This document shows positions 8,831 through 17,237 of a DNA stretch of 42,422 nucleotides, in pieces; the first letter of the stretch is position 1; each line of letters begins with the position of its first letter. The notes under the pieces are model-generated. The model saw nothing but the letters and a program-made list of their open reading frames with translations, was not told where the DNA came from and ran no database searches. Position numbers and translations under genes: made by a program. The stretch comes from Desulfobacterales bacterium (GTDB lineage: Bacteria; Desulfobacterota; Desulfobacteria; Desulfobacterales; JAHEIW01). Location of the stretch: NCBI GenBank assembly GCA_020348305.1, contig CP070746.1, forward strand, positions 3,522,897 through 3,565,318, written 5' to 3'.

Positions 8831-9985
8831 ATGATGAACCAAAACCGAATGAAAATCACACCGCGCCAGAGAGTTTCCCGGGCTTTACGCCACGAAAGCC
8901 CGGATCGCCCCCCGCTGGATTTAGGAAGCACGCTGAACACGTCGATCACAAAAATTGCCTACGATAGATTGAAAAATTATTTAGGTATTGCGCTGGATAC
9001 AGAGCCGGTATTCCTGTCCAGATCAATGCAGGTTGTGGCGGTTGACGATATTGTTCTCGAGCGGTTTCAGATTGACACCAGACCCGTCCTCGCCCATCCG
9101 CAGGATGTGGCTAAACCCGATCTTTCCCCAGTCGATAGCTATGCCGATGAATGGGGGGTTAAATTCAGAGCGGCGAAAATAGACGGAAAGATATTCTACT
9201 ATGATCCTGTCGAATTTCCGCTGGCAGGCATGACAACCGTAAGAAGTATTGAAAAGTACGATTGGCCCGATCCATATGATCCAGGCAGAACGAGGGGATT
9301 GAGGCAACGGGCCAAAAATCTGAGGGAGAACACGGCTTACGCATTGGTGGGCCATATGGGTGATACGAGCATCTTCCAGAACTGCTTTGATTTGAGAGGG
9401 ATGGAACAGTTTTTGATAGACCTGCTGATACACAAGAAGATGGCAACTGCGCTTCTAGAAAAAGTGTTCGAAATCCAAGCCATTAAAATGGAGCGGTATC
9501 TTGATGAGGTCGGCCCTTATTTGGACGTTGTCTGTGTGGGTGATGATCTTGCCGGACAGTCCGGCCCCTTGATCTCCATTGATCTATATCGGGAAATGAT
9601 CAAACCCTTCCACCAGGCCTATTTTGAGCTGATCAAGCGTAAGACCTCAGCCAGGCTTCATATGCATAGCTGTGGATCCGTGGCCTATTTTCTGAATGAC
9701 CTGATTGAAATCGGCGTTGACATCATTAATCCGGTCCAGGTCTCGGCAAAAGGCATGAACCCGGAAACGCTAAAAGAAAAATATGGCCATAAAATTTGCT
9801 TCTGGGGAGGGATAGATTCGCAACATGTCCTTCCCCACGGAACCCCGCAAGAAGTTACACGGGAGGTACGCCGGGTGGTCAATATATTGGGAAGAGATGG
9901 CGGGTATGTTCTTGGGGCGGTGCACAACATTCAGGCCGATGTTCCACCGCAAAACATTGTGGCCCTCTATGATGCAGCGGTGTAG
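8831..9985 (+). CDS. uroporphyrinogen decarboxylase (UroD/MtaA) superfamily protein
   Basis: The 384-residue protein starts ITPRQRVSRALRHESPDRPPLD, the usual opening of UroD-superfamily proteins that are not haem enzymes. Around residue 279 there is MHSCGS, giving the His-x-Cys zinc ligands of cobalamin-linked methyltransferases (MtaA/MtbA type). Later blocks are GVDIINPVQ and FWGGIDSQ. Such proteins move methyl groups or decarboxylate substrates. Its place 15 bases behind sugar-type permeases suggests it acts on the imported compound or a derivative, but the substrate is unknown. No corrinoid protein gene is adjacent; the nearest is at 17.4 kb. Confidence 0.8.
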   Translation: MMNQNRMKITPRQRVSRALRHESPDRPPLDLGSTLNTSITKIAYDRLKNYLGIALDTEPVFLSRSMQVVAVDDIVLERFQIDTRPVLAHPQDVAKPDLSPVDSYADEWGVKFRAAKIDGKIFYYDPVEFPLAGMTTVRSIEKYDWPDPYDPGRTRGLRQRAKNLRENTAYALVGHMGDTSIFQNCFDLRGMEQFLIDLLIHKKMATALLEKVFEIQAIKMERYLDEVGPYLDVVCVGDDLAGQSGPLISIDLYREMIKPFHQAYFELIKRKTSARLHMHSCGSVAYFLNDLIEIGVDIINPVQVSAKGMNPETLKEKYGHKICFWGGIDSQHVLPHGTPQEVTREVRRVVNILGRDGGYVLGAVHNIQADVPPQNIVALYDAAV

Positions 9986-10045
9986 AAAAGCGTCGAATGC
10001 ATGCCGGCAAGCGTGTATGAAAATTTTTGGTCGGGAGAAATTAGC

Positions 10046-10169
10046 ATGGCGAAAGTTGAGTTGAAAAATATCACCAAGAAATTTGATGGCGTCGTGGACG
10101 ATTACGCTGGTACTGAATATGCATAAAATTCATCTCTTCCAAAAGGAGGCGGGACAGGCGATTTTTTAG
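10046..10169 (+). pseudogene. ABC importer ATPase (MsmX/UgpC type), both ends kept, middle deleted
   Basis: The ATG at 10046 opens MAKVELKNITKKFDGVV, the exact kind of start found in MalK/UgpC/MsmX ATPases. After about 17 codons the frame becomes meaningless and stops at 10124. In another frame, from about 10098, the sequence reads TLVLNMHKIHLFQKEAGQ followed by AIF and TAG at 10167. That matches the C-terminal end of the same family ('KIHLFDKETG'). About 320 codons with Walker A, signature and Walker B are gone and the two ends are out of frame. It occupies the position expected for the importer's ATPase. Confidence 0.85.
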
Positions 10170-10192
10170 TAATAGGAGGAGGTTGTTGACTG

Positions 10193-11377
10193 ATGGATAT
10201 TGATTACGTTTGCGAACGTATTGATGAAGAAAAACTCGTTAACATCATCGCAGATCTTATTCGCATACCCAGCCATTCCGATGTTCCCGGACAGGAGGGA
10301 GAAATCGTCGGATTTGTTAACGATCTTCTACTTGAGTGGGGAATTGATGCCACGCTCCAGAAGGTTGCGGAAGATCGCTTTAACATCATCGTCAAAATGA
10401 AAGGCTACAATGGTGGGCAGAGTCTGGCGTTGAATGGTCATCTGGACACCGTTCCACCGGGGGAGGGTATGAAACAGCCCTACCATCCGGTAGTAGAGAA
10501 TGGATGTCTCTACGGCCGTGGATCCTGCGACATGAAAGGTGCTGTGGGGGCGATGTTATACACACTGTACCTTTTAAAAAAATGTGAGGTTCGTTTAGGC
10601 GGTGATCTTTATTTTACGGCTGTGGTCGGCGAGGAGACCGGAGGAACAGGAACACGATCCCTCATCCGCCGTGGTTTTAGATCGGATTATGCAGTTGTCG
10701 GGGAACCGACCGGTTTGGATTTGGTTATATCGCATAAGGGCGTTTTACAGCTAGAAATTAAAATACGGGGAAAAGCAGCGCATGCCAGCATGCCCGAGTG
10801 TGGCGTTAGCGCCATCCGTGCCGTATCGGATTTTATTCAGAGACTCGAAAAGGATCTTGTTCCGCGACTGCATCAGCGCATTCAGAAACATGTCGGCGCA
10901 GCAACGCTCAATTTTGGCGTCATCCAGGGCGGCGTAAAAGTCAATACCGTCGCCGATTGTTGCAGCCTGCAAATCGACCGGAGATGGGTCGAGAGCGAAA
11001 CGCAAGCTCAAATTATTTCGGAAATCGAAGCTATTCTGCATGAGGTCTGCAATAAAAATCCGGCCCTAAAACCTGAAGTGATATCGCTTATACCCTCAGA
11101 CGGATACTTTGGACCCTTTGCAATTTCAGAAGACCATCGCTTGATACGTTTTGCCAAACAGGCCATGAATATGGTGGAGAAATCGCCTCGGATTGCCGGG
11201 ATGCAATGCTGGAGTGATGCAGCGACCTTGATGAAGGCGGGAATTCCAACCGTACTGCTTGGTCCCGGAAGCCTTGCCCAGGCACATACCAACGATGAAT
11301 TCGTGGAACTCAATCAATTGGTGGATGCAGCCAAGTGTTACCTGGCGCTTACCAGCGTAATTTGCGGGTGGCGATGA
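10193..11377 (+). CDS. M20 family metallohydrolase (ArgE/DapE/acylase-like)
   Basis: The 394-residue protein carries the full M20 metal and catalytic set: NGHLDTVPPG (His83, Asp85), GRGSCDMKGAVGA (bridging Asp113), VVGEETGG (general base Glu147, ligand Glu148), VVGEPTG (Glu171) and a C-terminal AQAHTNDEF His. The lid/dimerisation domain starts near ISHKGVLQLEIKIRG. It should hydrolyse an N-acyl or peptide bond in the cytoplasm. ArgE, DapE and N-acyl-amino-acid hydrolases share these motifs and cannot be told apart here. AGGAGGAGG lies about 10 bases before the ATG. Confidence 0.85.
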   Translation: MDIDYVCERIDEEKLVNIIADLIRIPSHSDVPGQEGEIVGFVNDLLLEWGIDATLQKVAEDRFNIIVKMKGYNGGQSLALNGHLDTVPPGEGMKQPYHPVVENGCLYGRGSCDMKGAVGAMLYTLYLLKKCEVRLGGDLYFTAVVGEETGGTGTRSLIRRGFRSDYAVVGEPTGLDLVISHKGVLQLEIKIRGKAAHASMPECGVSAIRAVSDFIQRLEKDLVPRLHQRIQKHVGAATLNFGVIQGGVKVNTVADCCSLQIDRRWVESETQAQIISEIEAILHEVCNKNPALKPEVISLIPSDGYFGPFAISEDHRLIRFAKQAMNMVEKSPRIAGMQCWSDAATLMKAGIPTVLLGPGSLAQAHTNDEFVELNQLVDAAKCYLALTSVICGWR

Positions 11378-11403
11378 TCCATATTTAAGAGCAAGGAGGT
11401 GTT

Positions 11404-11760
11404 ATACGACTAACCGAACGAGTCTATCTGGTCGGCAGTGGCGCGTCGGGGTTCAGTTTAACCCACTACAGCGATTGCCATATATATTAAATTGACGGCG
11501 GTAGTGCGTCAGCGCTCATTAATGCCGGCACGGGGATGGGCATTGCCGACGTATTGGAATCCATTCGGGCGCATGGTTTTTCCCCGGAGGCTATTCATTA
11601 CCTTCAGGAATACATCCGCAGCATCGAAAAATTGGCAGGCTTGAATGTTGACGTTTTCTTGCCCGGGCACGGCTGCATTTCATTAAAAGACGGCCAATGC
11701 CATATTACCGAAGCCCTGGATTGGCTGGAGCGCTGTCTCATCCCCCCAAGTTTGCTATAG
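11404..11760 (+). pseudogene. metallo-beta-lactamase fold hydrolase, broken
   Basis: Starting right after AGGAGGT (11394-11400) one frame reads RLTERVYLVGSGASG, SLTHYSDCHIY, a TAA stop at 11488, then IDGGSASALINAGTG, HGFSPEAIHYL and finally VDVFLPGHGCISL. The codon at the start position is ATA, not ATG. The metal-binding HxHxDH block that should follow IHYL is missing, so the protein passes directly to the C-terminal helix. Three lesions (lost start, nonsense codon, internal in-frame deletion) show it is dead. Confidence 0.85.
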
Positions 11761-11881
11761 CGGTAGTTTTGCAGCCATGAATATGAATTTTCAATAACTA
11801 TCAAATCCAAATTATTGGCCACTGACGGATAATCCGCTTTAACAGATTATTCGCAGGACCAAAGAAAGTAGAGGTTGCGAC

Positions 11882-12793
11882 ATGGCGTACGTTCTGGCAT
11901 TGCTGGCAAGCGGCAGGTCAAAAGGGTTTACGGCGAGTGTCCTTCAAGCTGCAATCAGTGGAGCGCAACAGATTGTCGGTGTTGATGTGGAATTGGTAAA
12001 ACTGCATAAGTTTGAATTCGGCCCCTGTACGAGCTGTTTTCAGTGCATCCGTGACGATGCGCATGATTGCGTATTAAAAGACGCAATGGGTGGCAACGGG
12101 GCGCTCATGGAAAAAATAAAACAGGCGAACGGCTGGATTCTGGCCGACCCCGTGCACTGCTGGGGGCCGAGCGCAATGACCCATCTGCTGATCGAACGGA
12201 TCTATCCGTTATTGTGGAGCGGAAAACTGGACGGAATGCCGTTTGCATCCATTTCGTGCGCAAGCAACCAGGGAATGCAGCGGCTGGCGAATAAAAATTT
12301 GTGTAAATGGGCGTTTTGCTATGGCTTCCGGTATATCGGCGGTCTGCCCGTTCATACCGTGTACCTCGAACGTGCACTCCTGGAAGCCGAAGATCTCGGC
12401 CGTAAACTGGCCGAAGCTGCAAAAAGAGACGCAGCAGAACGCAAGAAGTTCCCCGATGGCGAACGCTACCTGGCCTATTTAAACAAGCCTTTCAGTGTGC
12501 TTGAGCCATATATGGATAACCTTACCGGCGGCACGATGGCCTATGAGAATTCTTTGATTGCCGAAGGCCTGGAAAATTTCAAACGCGAGGAGGCCATCAA
12601 GCTGTTGAAAGAGTCCCGTCAATATTTTGAGAACGCACTGGAGCTCTGCAAGCGTAACCAGGCCGAGGACGCTTGCACTCAGCTGGTGCGGGCCACCGCC
12701 TTGTGGACGCATGCTACCTGGAAGGAGTTTCTGGAGGCAGACGTCGTCAAGACGAGTGTGCCCGGAGCGTATCGACCGGTTGATGATGAATAA
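11882..12793 (+). CDS. NADPH-dependent FMN reductase / iron-sulfur flavoprotein-like
   Basis: The 303-residue protein begins YVLALLASGRSKGFTASVL, the FMN phosphate loop of flavodoxin-like NADPH:FMN reductases. A cluster GPCTSCFQCIRDDAHDC near residues 47-63 resembles the compact Cys motif of iron-sulfur flavoproteins, so a redox role with a [4Fe-4S] cluster is plausible. The catalytic-domain core ends near residue 170. An extra helical C-terminal region of about 120 residues (from KFPDGERYLAYLNKPF) is not part of the standard family and its role is unknown. The gene stands before the aminotransferase relic and the tungsten oxidoreductase and may supply or take electrons for the pathway. Confidence 0.75.
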   Translation: MAYVLALLASGRSKGFTASVLQAAISGAQQIVGVDVELVKLHKFEFGPCTSCFQCIRDDAHDCVLKDAMGGNGALMEKIKQANGWILADPVHCWGPSAMTHLLIERIYPLLWSGKLDGMPFASISCASNQGMQRLANKNLCKWAFCYGFRYIGGLPVHTVYLERALLEAEDLGRKLAEAAKRDAAERKKFPDGERYLAYLNKPFSVLEPYMDNLTGGTMAYENSLIAEGLENFKREEAIKLLKESRQYFENALELCKRNQAEDACTQLVRATALWTHATWKEFLEADVVKTSVPGAYRPVDDE

Positions 12794-12814
12794 TAGTTTT
12801 CAAGAGGAAGGAAA

Positions 12815-13255
12815 GTGCGCGTCGAATCAAGCAATTTGACAAACATGCCCAGATCCGGCATTCGGGCCATCATAAATTTGGCCGCAGATCAGAAGGAAGT
12901 TTTTCATCTGGAATTGGGAGAGCCTGGTTTTGCCACCCCGGAACATATCCGGGAGGCGGCTGCCAGAGCCATGTCCAAGGGTTTTACCAAATATACCCCC
13001 AACACCAGTCTTGTGTCGCTGAGAGAAGCCATTCATCAAAAAGTAAAGGCAGACAACGGCATTGCGGCAAAACTGGAGCAGATAACGGCACCTCCGGCTC
13101 TGTATTTGCTCTTTTCAGTGCGTTGATGGCCGTGTCTGATCCGGGCCATGGTAGTCAACACCCTGTCCAATCCCGCAGGTGCGATGTATACCCCTGAGCC
13201 GCTGGAAAGGCTTGTGGAGATGGCCCGGCGTAAAGAGATCGTGGTCAAGGCATAA
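12815..13255 (+). pseudogene. class I/II aminotransferase, broken
   Basis: A GTG start behind AAGAGGAAGG opens a good aminotransferase N-terminus: FHLELGEPGFATPEHIREA and KYTPNTSLVSLREAIHQK. After LEQI the coding frame shifts; in the next frame it continues as GTSGSVFALFSALMAVSDPG. It then jumps back at about 13150 to VNTLSNPAGAMYTPEPLERL and stops at 13253. The PLP lysine domain and the C-terminal domain are missing. At least one frameshift and one deletion have removed function. The family would normally be about 390 residues. Confidence 0.85.
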
Positions 13256-13411
13256 GGCCCAACCAGATAATCTTAATCGAAAATTTTCTTGGAATCATTA
13301 ATGCTATCATATAAGTACTGTCCTGGAGATTGAAATTAAGGTTTTTTATCTATGGTTTCGCATGGAGACCTTTGCCAGTATTTCTCTGATCCCAAACACG
13401 CATAAGGAGGA

Positions 13412-15262
13412 ATGATGAACGAGAGCACTGCAGTACAAGGTTGGTGCGGAAAAATTCTGCGGATCGATTTGACCGGCGGAAATATTCGCACAGAGGCACT
13501 TGATCCTGAGGTGGCAAAGAAATATATTGGCGGCCGCGGGCTGGGCATCTATTATCTGGCAAAAGAAGTTGATCCGACCTGCGATCCCCTGGCACCGGAA
13601 AACAGAGTTGTTATGACGACCGGACCCTTGACCGGAACTGCAGCACCCACCGGAGCGCGTTATATGGTCACCACAAAGTCTCCGTTAACCGGGGCGATCA
13701 CGTGTTCGAACTCAGGTGGTTTTTTCCCTGCGGAACTAAAAAAAACAGGACACGACGCCATTATCTTTGAAGGCAAATCACCTCAGCCGGTTTATCTCTG
13801 GGTCAACGGTGATCGTGCCGAGCTCAGGTCCGCTGCACACCTGTGGGGAAAGACGACCCATGAGACCGACGATGCCTTGTGCCATGAGACCGATGCGAAA
13901 GCCAAAACATGTGTCATTGGTCCGGCCGGGGAAAATTTAGTGCGTTTTGCCGCTATTATTAATGACCGGGATCGAGCTGCCGGGCGCTCCGGGGTAGGTG
14001 CGGTTTTAGGTTCAAAGAATCTGAAAGGCGTCGTTGTTCGCGGCCATAAAGAATTGTCCTTGTATGATCCGGAGGAGTTTAAGACGGTCAACGCGAAATA
14101 CAGAGATAACTTCAAAGAGGCCACCCGGGACAATCCACCGCCGTTGCGCCTTCACGGTACGGCGATCACAGTGGTCGGCACACAGAGTCACGGCGTCTTT
14201 CCCACCCGCAATTTTCAGCAGGGAACTTTTGAAGGTTGGGAATCCATTTACGGCGAAACCCTGACCCAAAAATACTTGGTAAGGGCCAAGCCATGCTTTA
14301 GCTGTCCGATTGCCTGCGGGCGAGTCACCAGGATTCCCGATGGACCATTTAAGGGTGAAGGCGAGGGGCCGGAATATGAGACCATTTATGCGCTGGGTTC
14401 CGACTGCGGCGTGGACGACCTGGCGGCGCTGACCAAAGCCAACTATGAGTGCAATGAGTTGGGGATTGACACGATCAGCATGGGCTCAACCATTGCCTGT
14501 GCCATAGAACTGTTCGAAAAGGGATATCTGACGGAGTCTGAGGCGGGAATGCCGCTGAAATGGGGTGACGGGCAGGCCTTGGTCACCCTCACGCGCCAAA
14601 CTGCCCTGCGGCAAGGGTTTGGCGAAATCCTGGCTGAAGGCAGTTTGCGAATGGCTACTCGCTTTGGTCATCCGGAGCTTGCGATGGTCGCAAAAGCACA
14701 GGATTTTGCCGGTTATGATCCGCGCGGTGAACAGGGAATGGGACTGGCCTATGCCACTTCTCCTATCGGTGCTTCGCATATGCGCGGCGATCCGGCTTAT
14801 TTCGAGCTGCTCGGTGTGCCCACAACCGTCGATCCGCATAGCTGGGAAGACAAGCCGCCGGTGGTTGCAAAATGGCAGGATGTATTTGCGGTCATCGATT
14901 CAGCCGGCTTATGTGTCTTTTTTAGTATTCGAAACCTGGTGGCGCAGACTTTGGAAGCCCGGCCCGTCGGCATTATGGAGCTTTTAAATGCGGCCACCGG
15001 TGCCGGCTATACACTCGAAGAGCTGGAGAAAGCAGGTGAGCGCATATGTAATGCCGAGCGTCTATTTCTTGCGCGTGCAGGATTTTCCCGCAAAGATGAC
15101 AGTCTTCCCCCGCGCATCACCAGCGAGCCACTGCCCGATGGAGCAGCCAAGGGTCTGGTCTGCCACCTGGATCAAATGCTGGACCAGTATTACAAACTTC
15201 GGGGCTGGACCGCAGACGGCATCCCAAAAGAAGACAAGCTCAAAGAACTTGGACTGCTTTAG
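13412..15262 (+). CDS. aor: aldehyde:ferredoxin oxidoreductase (tungsten-pterin)
   Basis: The 616-residue protein is full length for the AOR family. It opens with GWCGKILRIDLTGG and YIGGRGLGIYYL, the N-terminal tungstopterin domain. Later motifs are GPLTGTAAPTGARYM, NDRDRAAGRSGVGAV and, near 293-303, KPCFSCPIACGR (Cys295, Cys298, Cys302), ligands of the [4Fe-4S] cluster; the fourth Cys is probably in SAGLCVFF. GEGPEYE is also present. It should oxidise aldehydes to acids, or run in reverse, passing electrons to ferredoxin in the cytoplasm. AAGGAGGA precedes the ATG. The MoaD-like gene 17 bases downstream supports a pterin-cofactor enzyme. The aldehyde substrate is not evident. Confidence 0.93.
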   Translation: MMNESTAVQGWCGKILRIDLTGGNIRTEALDPEVAKKYIGGRGLGIYYLAKEVDPTCDPLAPENRVVMTTGPLTGTAAPTGARYMVTTKSPLTGAITCSNSGGFFPAELKKTGHDAIIFEGKSPQPVYLWVNGDRAELRSAAHLWGKTTHETDDALCHETDAKAKTCVIGPAGENLVRFAAIINDRDRAAGRSGVGAVLGSKNLKGVVVRGHKELSLYDPEEFKTVNAKYRDNFKEATRDNPPPLRLHGTAITVVGTQSHGVFPTRNFQQGTFEGWESIYGETLTQKYLVRAKPCFSCPIACGRVTRIPDGPFKGEGEGPEYETIYALGSDCGVDDLAALTKANYECNELGIDTISMGSTIACAIELFEKGYLTESEAGMPLKWGDGQALVTLTRQTALRQGFGEILAEGSLRMATRFGHPELAMVAKAQDFAGYDPRGEQGMGLAYATSPIGASHMRGDPAYFELLGVPTTVDPHSWEDKPPVVAKWQDVFAVIDSAGLCVFFSIRNLVAQTLEARPVGIMELLNAATGAGYTLEELEKAGERICNAERLFLARAGFSRKDDSLPPRITSEPLPDGAAKGLVCHLDQMLDQYYKLRGWTADGIPKEDKLKELGLL

Positions 15263-15279
15263 AAAAGAAAGACAGGGCC

Positions 15280-15513
15280 ATGAAGGTACAGGTGAACATG
15301 TATGCCAATCTCAGGCAGTATTCGCCCGCAAACGAAGCAAGCTTTACTTTGCAACTTGCTTGCGGTTCAACGGTAGGCAATCTGATCAACACGCTGAAAA
15401 TTCCGCAAAGTGTAAAAATGGTAATATTGATCAACGGCCGTCGAGCCGACGCCAATACTCACCTGTCGCCGGAGGACAAAATTATCCTCTTTCCTCCAAT
15501 GGAAGGCGGATAA
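15280..15513 (+). CDS. MoaD/ThiS-like sulfur carrier protein
   Basis: This 77-residue protein has the beta-grasp pattern of MoaD: VQVNMYANLRQYSP at the start, VKMVILINGR in the middle, LSPEDKIILFPPMEGG at the end. The C-terminal Gly-Gly is what an E1-like enzyme adenylates and thiocarboxylates so that MoaE can build the pterin dithiolene. AOR genes often have such a small partner, and a tungsten-pterin-specific role is inferred from the adjacency. Confidence 0.88.
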   Translation: MKVQVNMYANLRQYSPANEASFTLQLACGSTVGNLINTLKIPQSVKMVILINGRRADANTHLSPEDKIILFPPMEGG

Positions 15514-15525
15514 AGATGAAAGGAA

Positions 15526-15630
15526 ATGAATGTGAAAGTAACTCGCATCAAGATCACACCAGTCAACATACCGCTTGAAATTCCGTTTCTGTGGACTGCG
15601 GGTCTCTATTCGGTTTTGAAGGCAAATTGA
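15526..15630 (+). pseudogene. mandelate racemase/muconate lactonizing enzyme, N-terminal remnant
   Basis: Behind AAAGGAAATGA an ATG opens VKVTRIKITPVNIPLEIPF, the classic first strands of the enolase-superfamily capping domain ('I..I....VRIPL..PF'). The frame stops after 34 codons; intact enzymes have about 370. The barrel with the catalytic Lys/His and metal ligands is absent. It lies 12 bases after the MoaD-like gene, so it was probably the next gene of the same operon. Confidence 0.7.
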
Positions 15631-15676
15631 TCCAGGGCGATCCGAAAGTATCTTGTGTCATGATTTGTAATCCGAA

Positions 15677-16051
15677 TTACTTTTTATTCTTCAGCAATGC
15701 ATCAAGATTGGCAAAAGGTCTGTCAGTCAAAGCATCATCTTGCTCCCCGTCCGGGGACACATCGCTGTATGCTGCAGAATCCTCATAGCGCGAGTGTTCA
15801 TTGTCATGACAGTAGAGACAAAGCAATTCCCAGTTACTGCCGTCGGGTGGATTGTGGTCGTGGTTGTGGTCCCTGTGATGAACCGTAAGCTCACGAAGCT
15901 TTTTGCCGCTGAATTCTCGTCCGCACCGCCCACAAACCCAGGGAAACATTTTTAGCGCTCTTTCACGATACGTCTGCTCACGTTGCTTCCGCACGCGCCG
16001 CGCATCGGCAACGATCCTGTCGTGCTCTGGGCGTGTCTTTTTTGATGACAT
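15677..16051 (-). CDS. yajD: YajD-type HNH nuclease family protein
   Basis: The 124-residue protein matches E. coli YajD in size and layout. A basic helical N-terminus is followed by CGRCGREF (first zinc Cys pair), ELTVHHRDHNHDHNPPDGSNWE (the HNH core with its tandem His) and LLCLYCHDNEH (second Cys pair). The ligands and catalytic His are complete. AGGAGG precedes the ATG. The substrate and biological role of YajD proteins are not established. The acidic tail (SPDGEQDDALTDRPF) also follows the family pattern. It is oriented against its neighbours. Confidence 0.88.
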   Translation of the reverse strand: MSSKKTRPEHDRIVADARRVRKQREQTYRERALKMFPWVCGRCGREFSGKKLRELTVHHRDHNHDHNPPDGSNWELLCLYCHDNEHSRYEDSAAYSDVSPDGEQDDALTDRPFANLDALLKNKK

Positions 16052-16300
16052 GTAAGCCTCCTCTTATCAACAGAGTTGGGTGGCGAGATCAGCGAAATCC
16101 CGGCAGTGTAATCATATTCGCTCGGAATCGGTTCGGCGGAAAACCCTGCAAGTTCCGGCTCCTTCAACTTCGGTTCTACAAATACGGAAAAGGTTAAAAA
16201 TCAACTATCGAAGGCCGGCTTCGTTGTCAACGGAGATTTTTTGCCGGGATTACATTGGAGGATGTAAAAGCAATGTTGTGTCTCATATAAAGTTTGTTGA

Positions 16301-16381
16301 TTATTCTTGAATTTGGCATATAAATGCTGCTAATAGATAAAAGGCCGCTCCGATAGCACCCGTATATTGAGTTGGTAATAT
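16301..16381 (-). pseudogene. possible C-terminal remnant of a BadF/BcrA-type ATPase
   Basis: On the minus strand one frame reads ILPTQYTGAIGAAFYL and ends with TAA at 16303-16301. 'PQ.TGAIGAAL' near the C-terminus is typical of BadF/BadG/BcrA/BcrD ATPases that activate dehydratases or dearomatising reductases. Only about 26 codons are convincing. The rest of the 16052-16584 spacer shows no gene I can support. Confidence 0.35.
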
Positions 16382-16584
16382 GACACTCTGGTTCAACTTG
16401 CTCTCTCTTCTAGCGCATCCGCATGATCCCCGTATTTCATCTTCCAAGGCTAATAACGGTTATTATGGTTTCGATTTATATTTAGAACCTGCTGAAACAG
16501 CTTAGGCGGCTGTCGCAAAAATTTAAAGCGATGACAGGCAATTTTTGAAAATTCTAATTAACATATAAAAGAAAGGAGGATCAA

Positions 16585-17172
16585 ATGACCAAAAGAATAA
16601 TGGAAATATCACTTTCGGTTTTTCTAATCGCCTGTGTGATAGCCTTAATCATTGGATTCTTTTCCCTAAAACCCTTTTACAATTCAGGATTGGAAGTCAT
16701 GGAAGAAAGTCATGCGGTACTGCTGGACAGCAAAATTTTGATTAAGGAATTGACAGAAGGCATTGTTGAAACCAAGAAAACCCCAACCGAGCTGATTAAA
16801 ATGCTCCAAAACAGCAACGCATTGTTTAAGGAAATGACAGCGGCAATTGAAGAAACCAAAGACACACCAAAAGAATTGGTCAAATTATTACAAGAAATCA
16901 GATTGCTGGCCGGGCAAATCAAATATACTGTATCGGAAGCCCAAAAATCTCAAAATGAACTGGCCCAATCCGCATATAATGCACGGGATATTCTTTATGA
17001 ATTAGCAATCGCATCATTTATTTTGGCGTTGTCCGAGGAAAGGGTTATAGAAAATGCGGAAGCTGAACAGATGGTCCTGGAAAGCATCGAAACCATTGAA
17101 GGCCGCTCGGAAAGATTTGGGAAACTGGCAAAAAGTATTATTGATTATAGAAGCGGCCAAAGAAAACAGTGA
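16585..17172 (+). CDS. membrane-anchored coiled-coil protein of unknown function
   Basis: The 195-residue product has one N-terminal membrane helix (SVFLIACVIALIIGFFSL) followed by a long, Glu/Lys-rich helical region facing the periplasm or cytoplasm. Two copies of an approximately 35-residue unit can be aligned: KELTEGIVETKKTPTELIKM and KEMTAAIEETKDTPKELVKL. A perfect AAAGGAGGA precedes the ATG. Near the stop, the +1 frame gives a smooth alternative C-terminus (EAAKENSDALMEQAVPEISN, stop at 17216), so a frameshift near 17140 is possible. I do not recognise the family. It precedes the corrinoid protein by 230 bases. Confidence 0.75.
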   Translation: MTKRIMEISLSVFLIACVIALIIGFFSLKPFYNSGLEVMEESHAVLLDSKILIKELTEGIVETKKTPTELIKMLQNSNALFKEMTAAIEETKDTPKELVKLLQEIRLLAGQIKYTVSEAQKSQNELAQSAYNARDILYELAIASFILALSEERVIENAEAEQMVLESIETIEGRSERFGKLAKSIIDYRSGQRKQ

Positions 17173-17237
17173 CGCGCTTATGGAGCAGGCTGTACCTGAA
17201 ATATCCAATTCTTTTTAGCTCCCCCATGATATTTGAT

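Noticed and set aside
16080..16310. A 76-residue plus-strand ORF and an overlapping minus-strand ORF (15952-16167)
   Set aside because: No ribosome site or family motif; one overlaps the YajD gene, and compositions look random.
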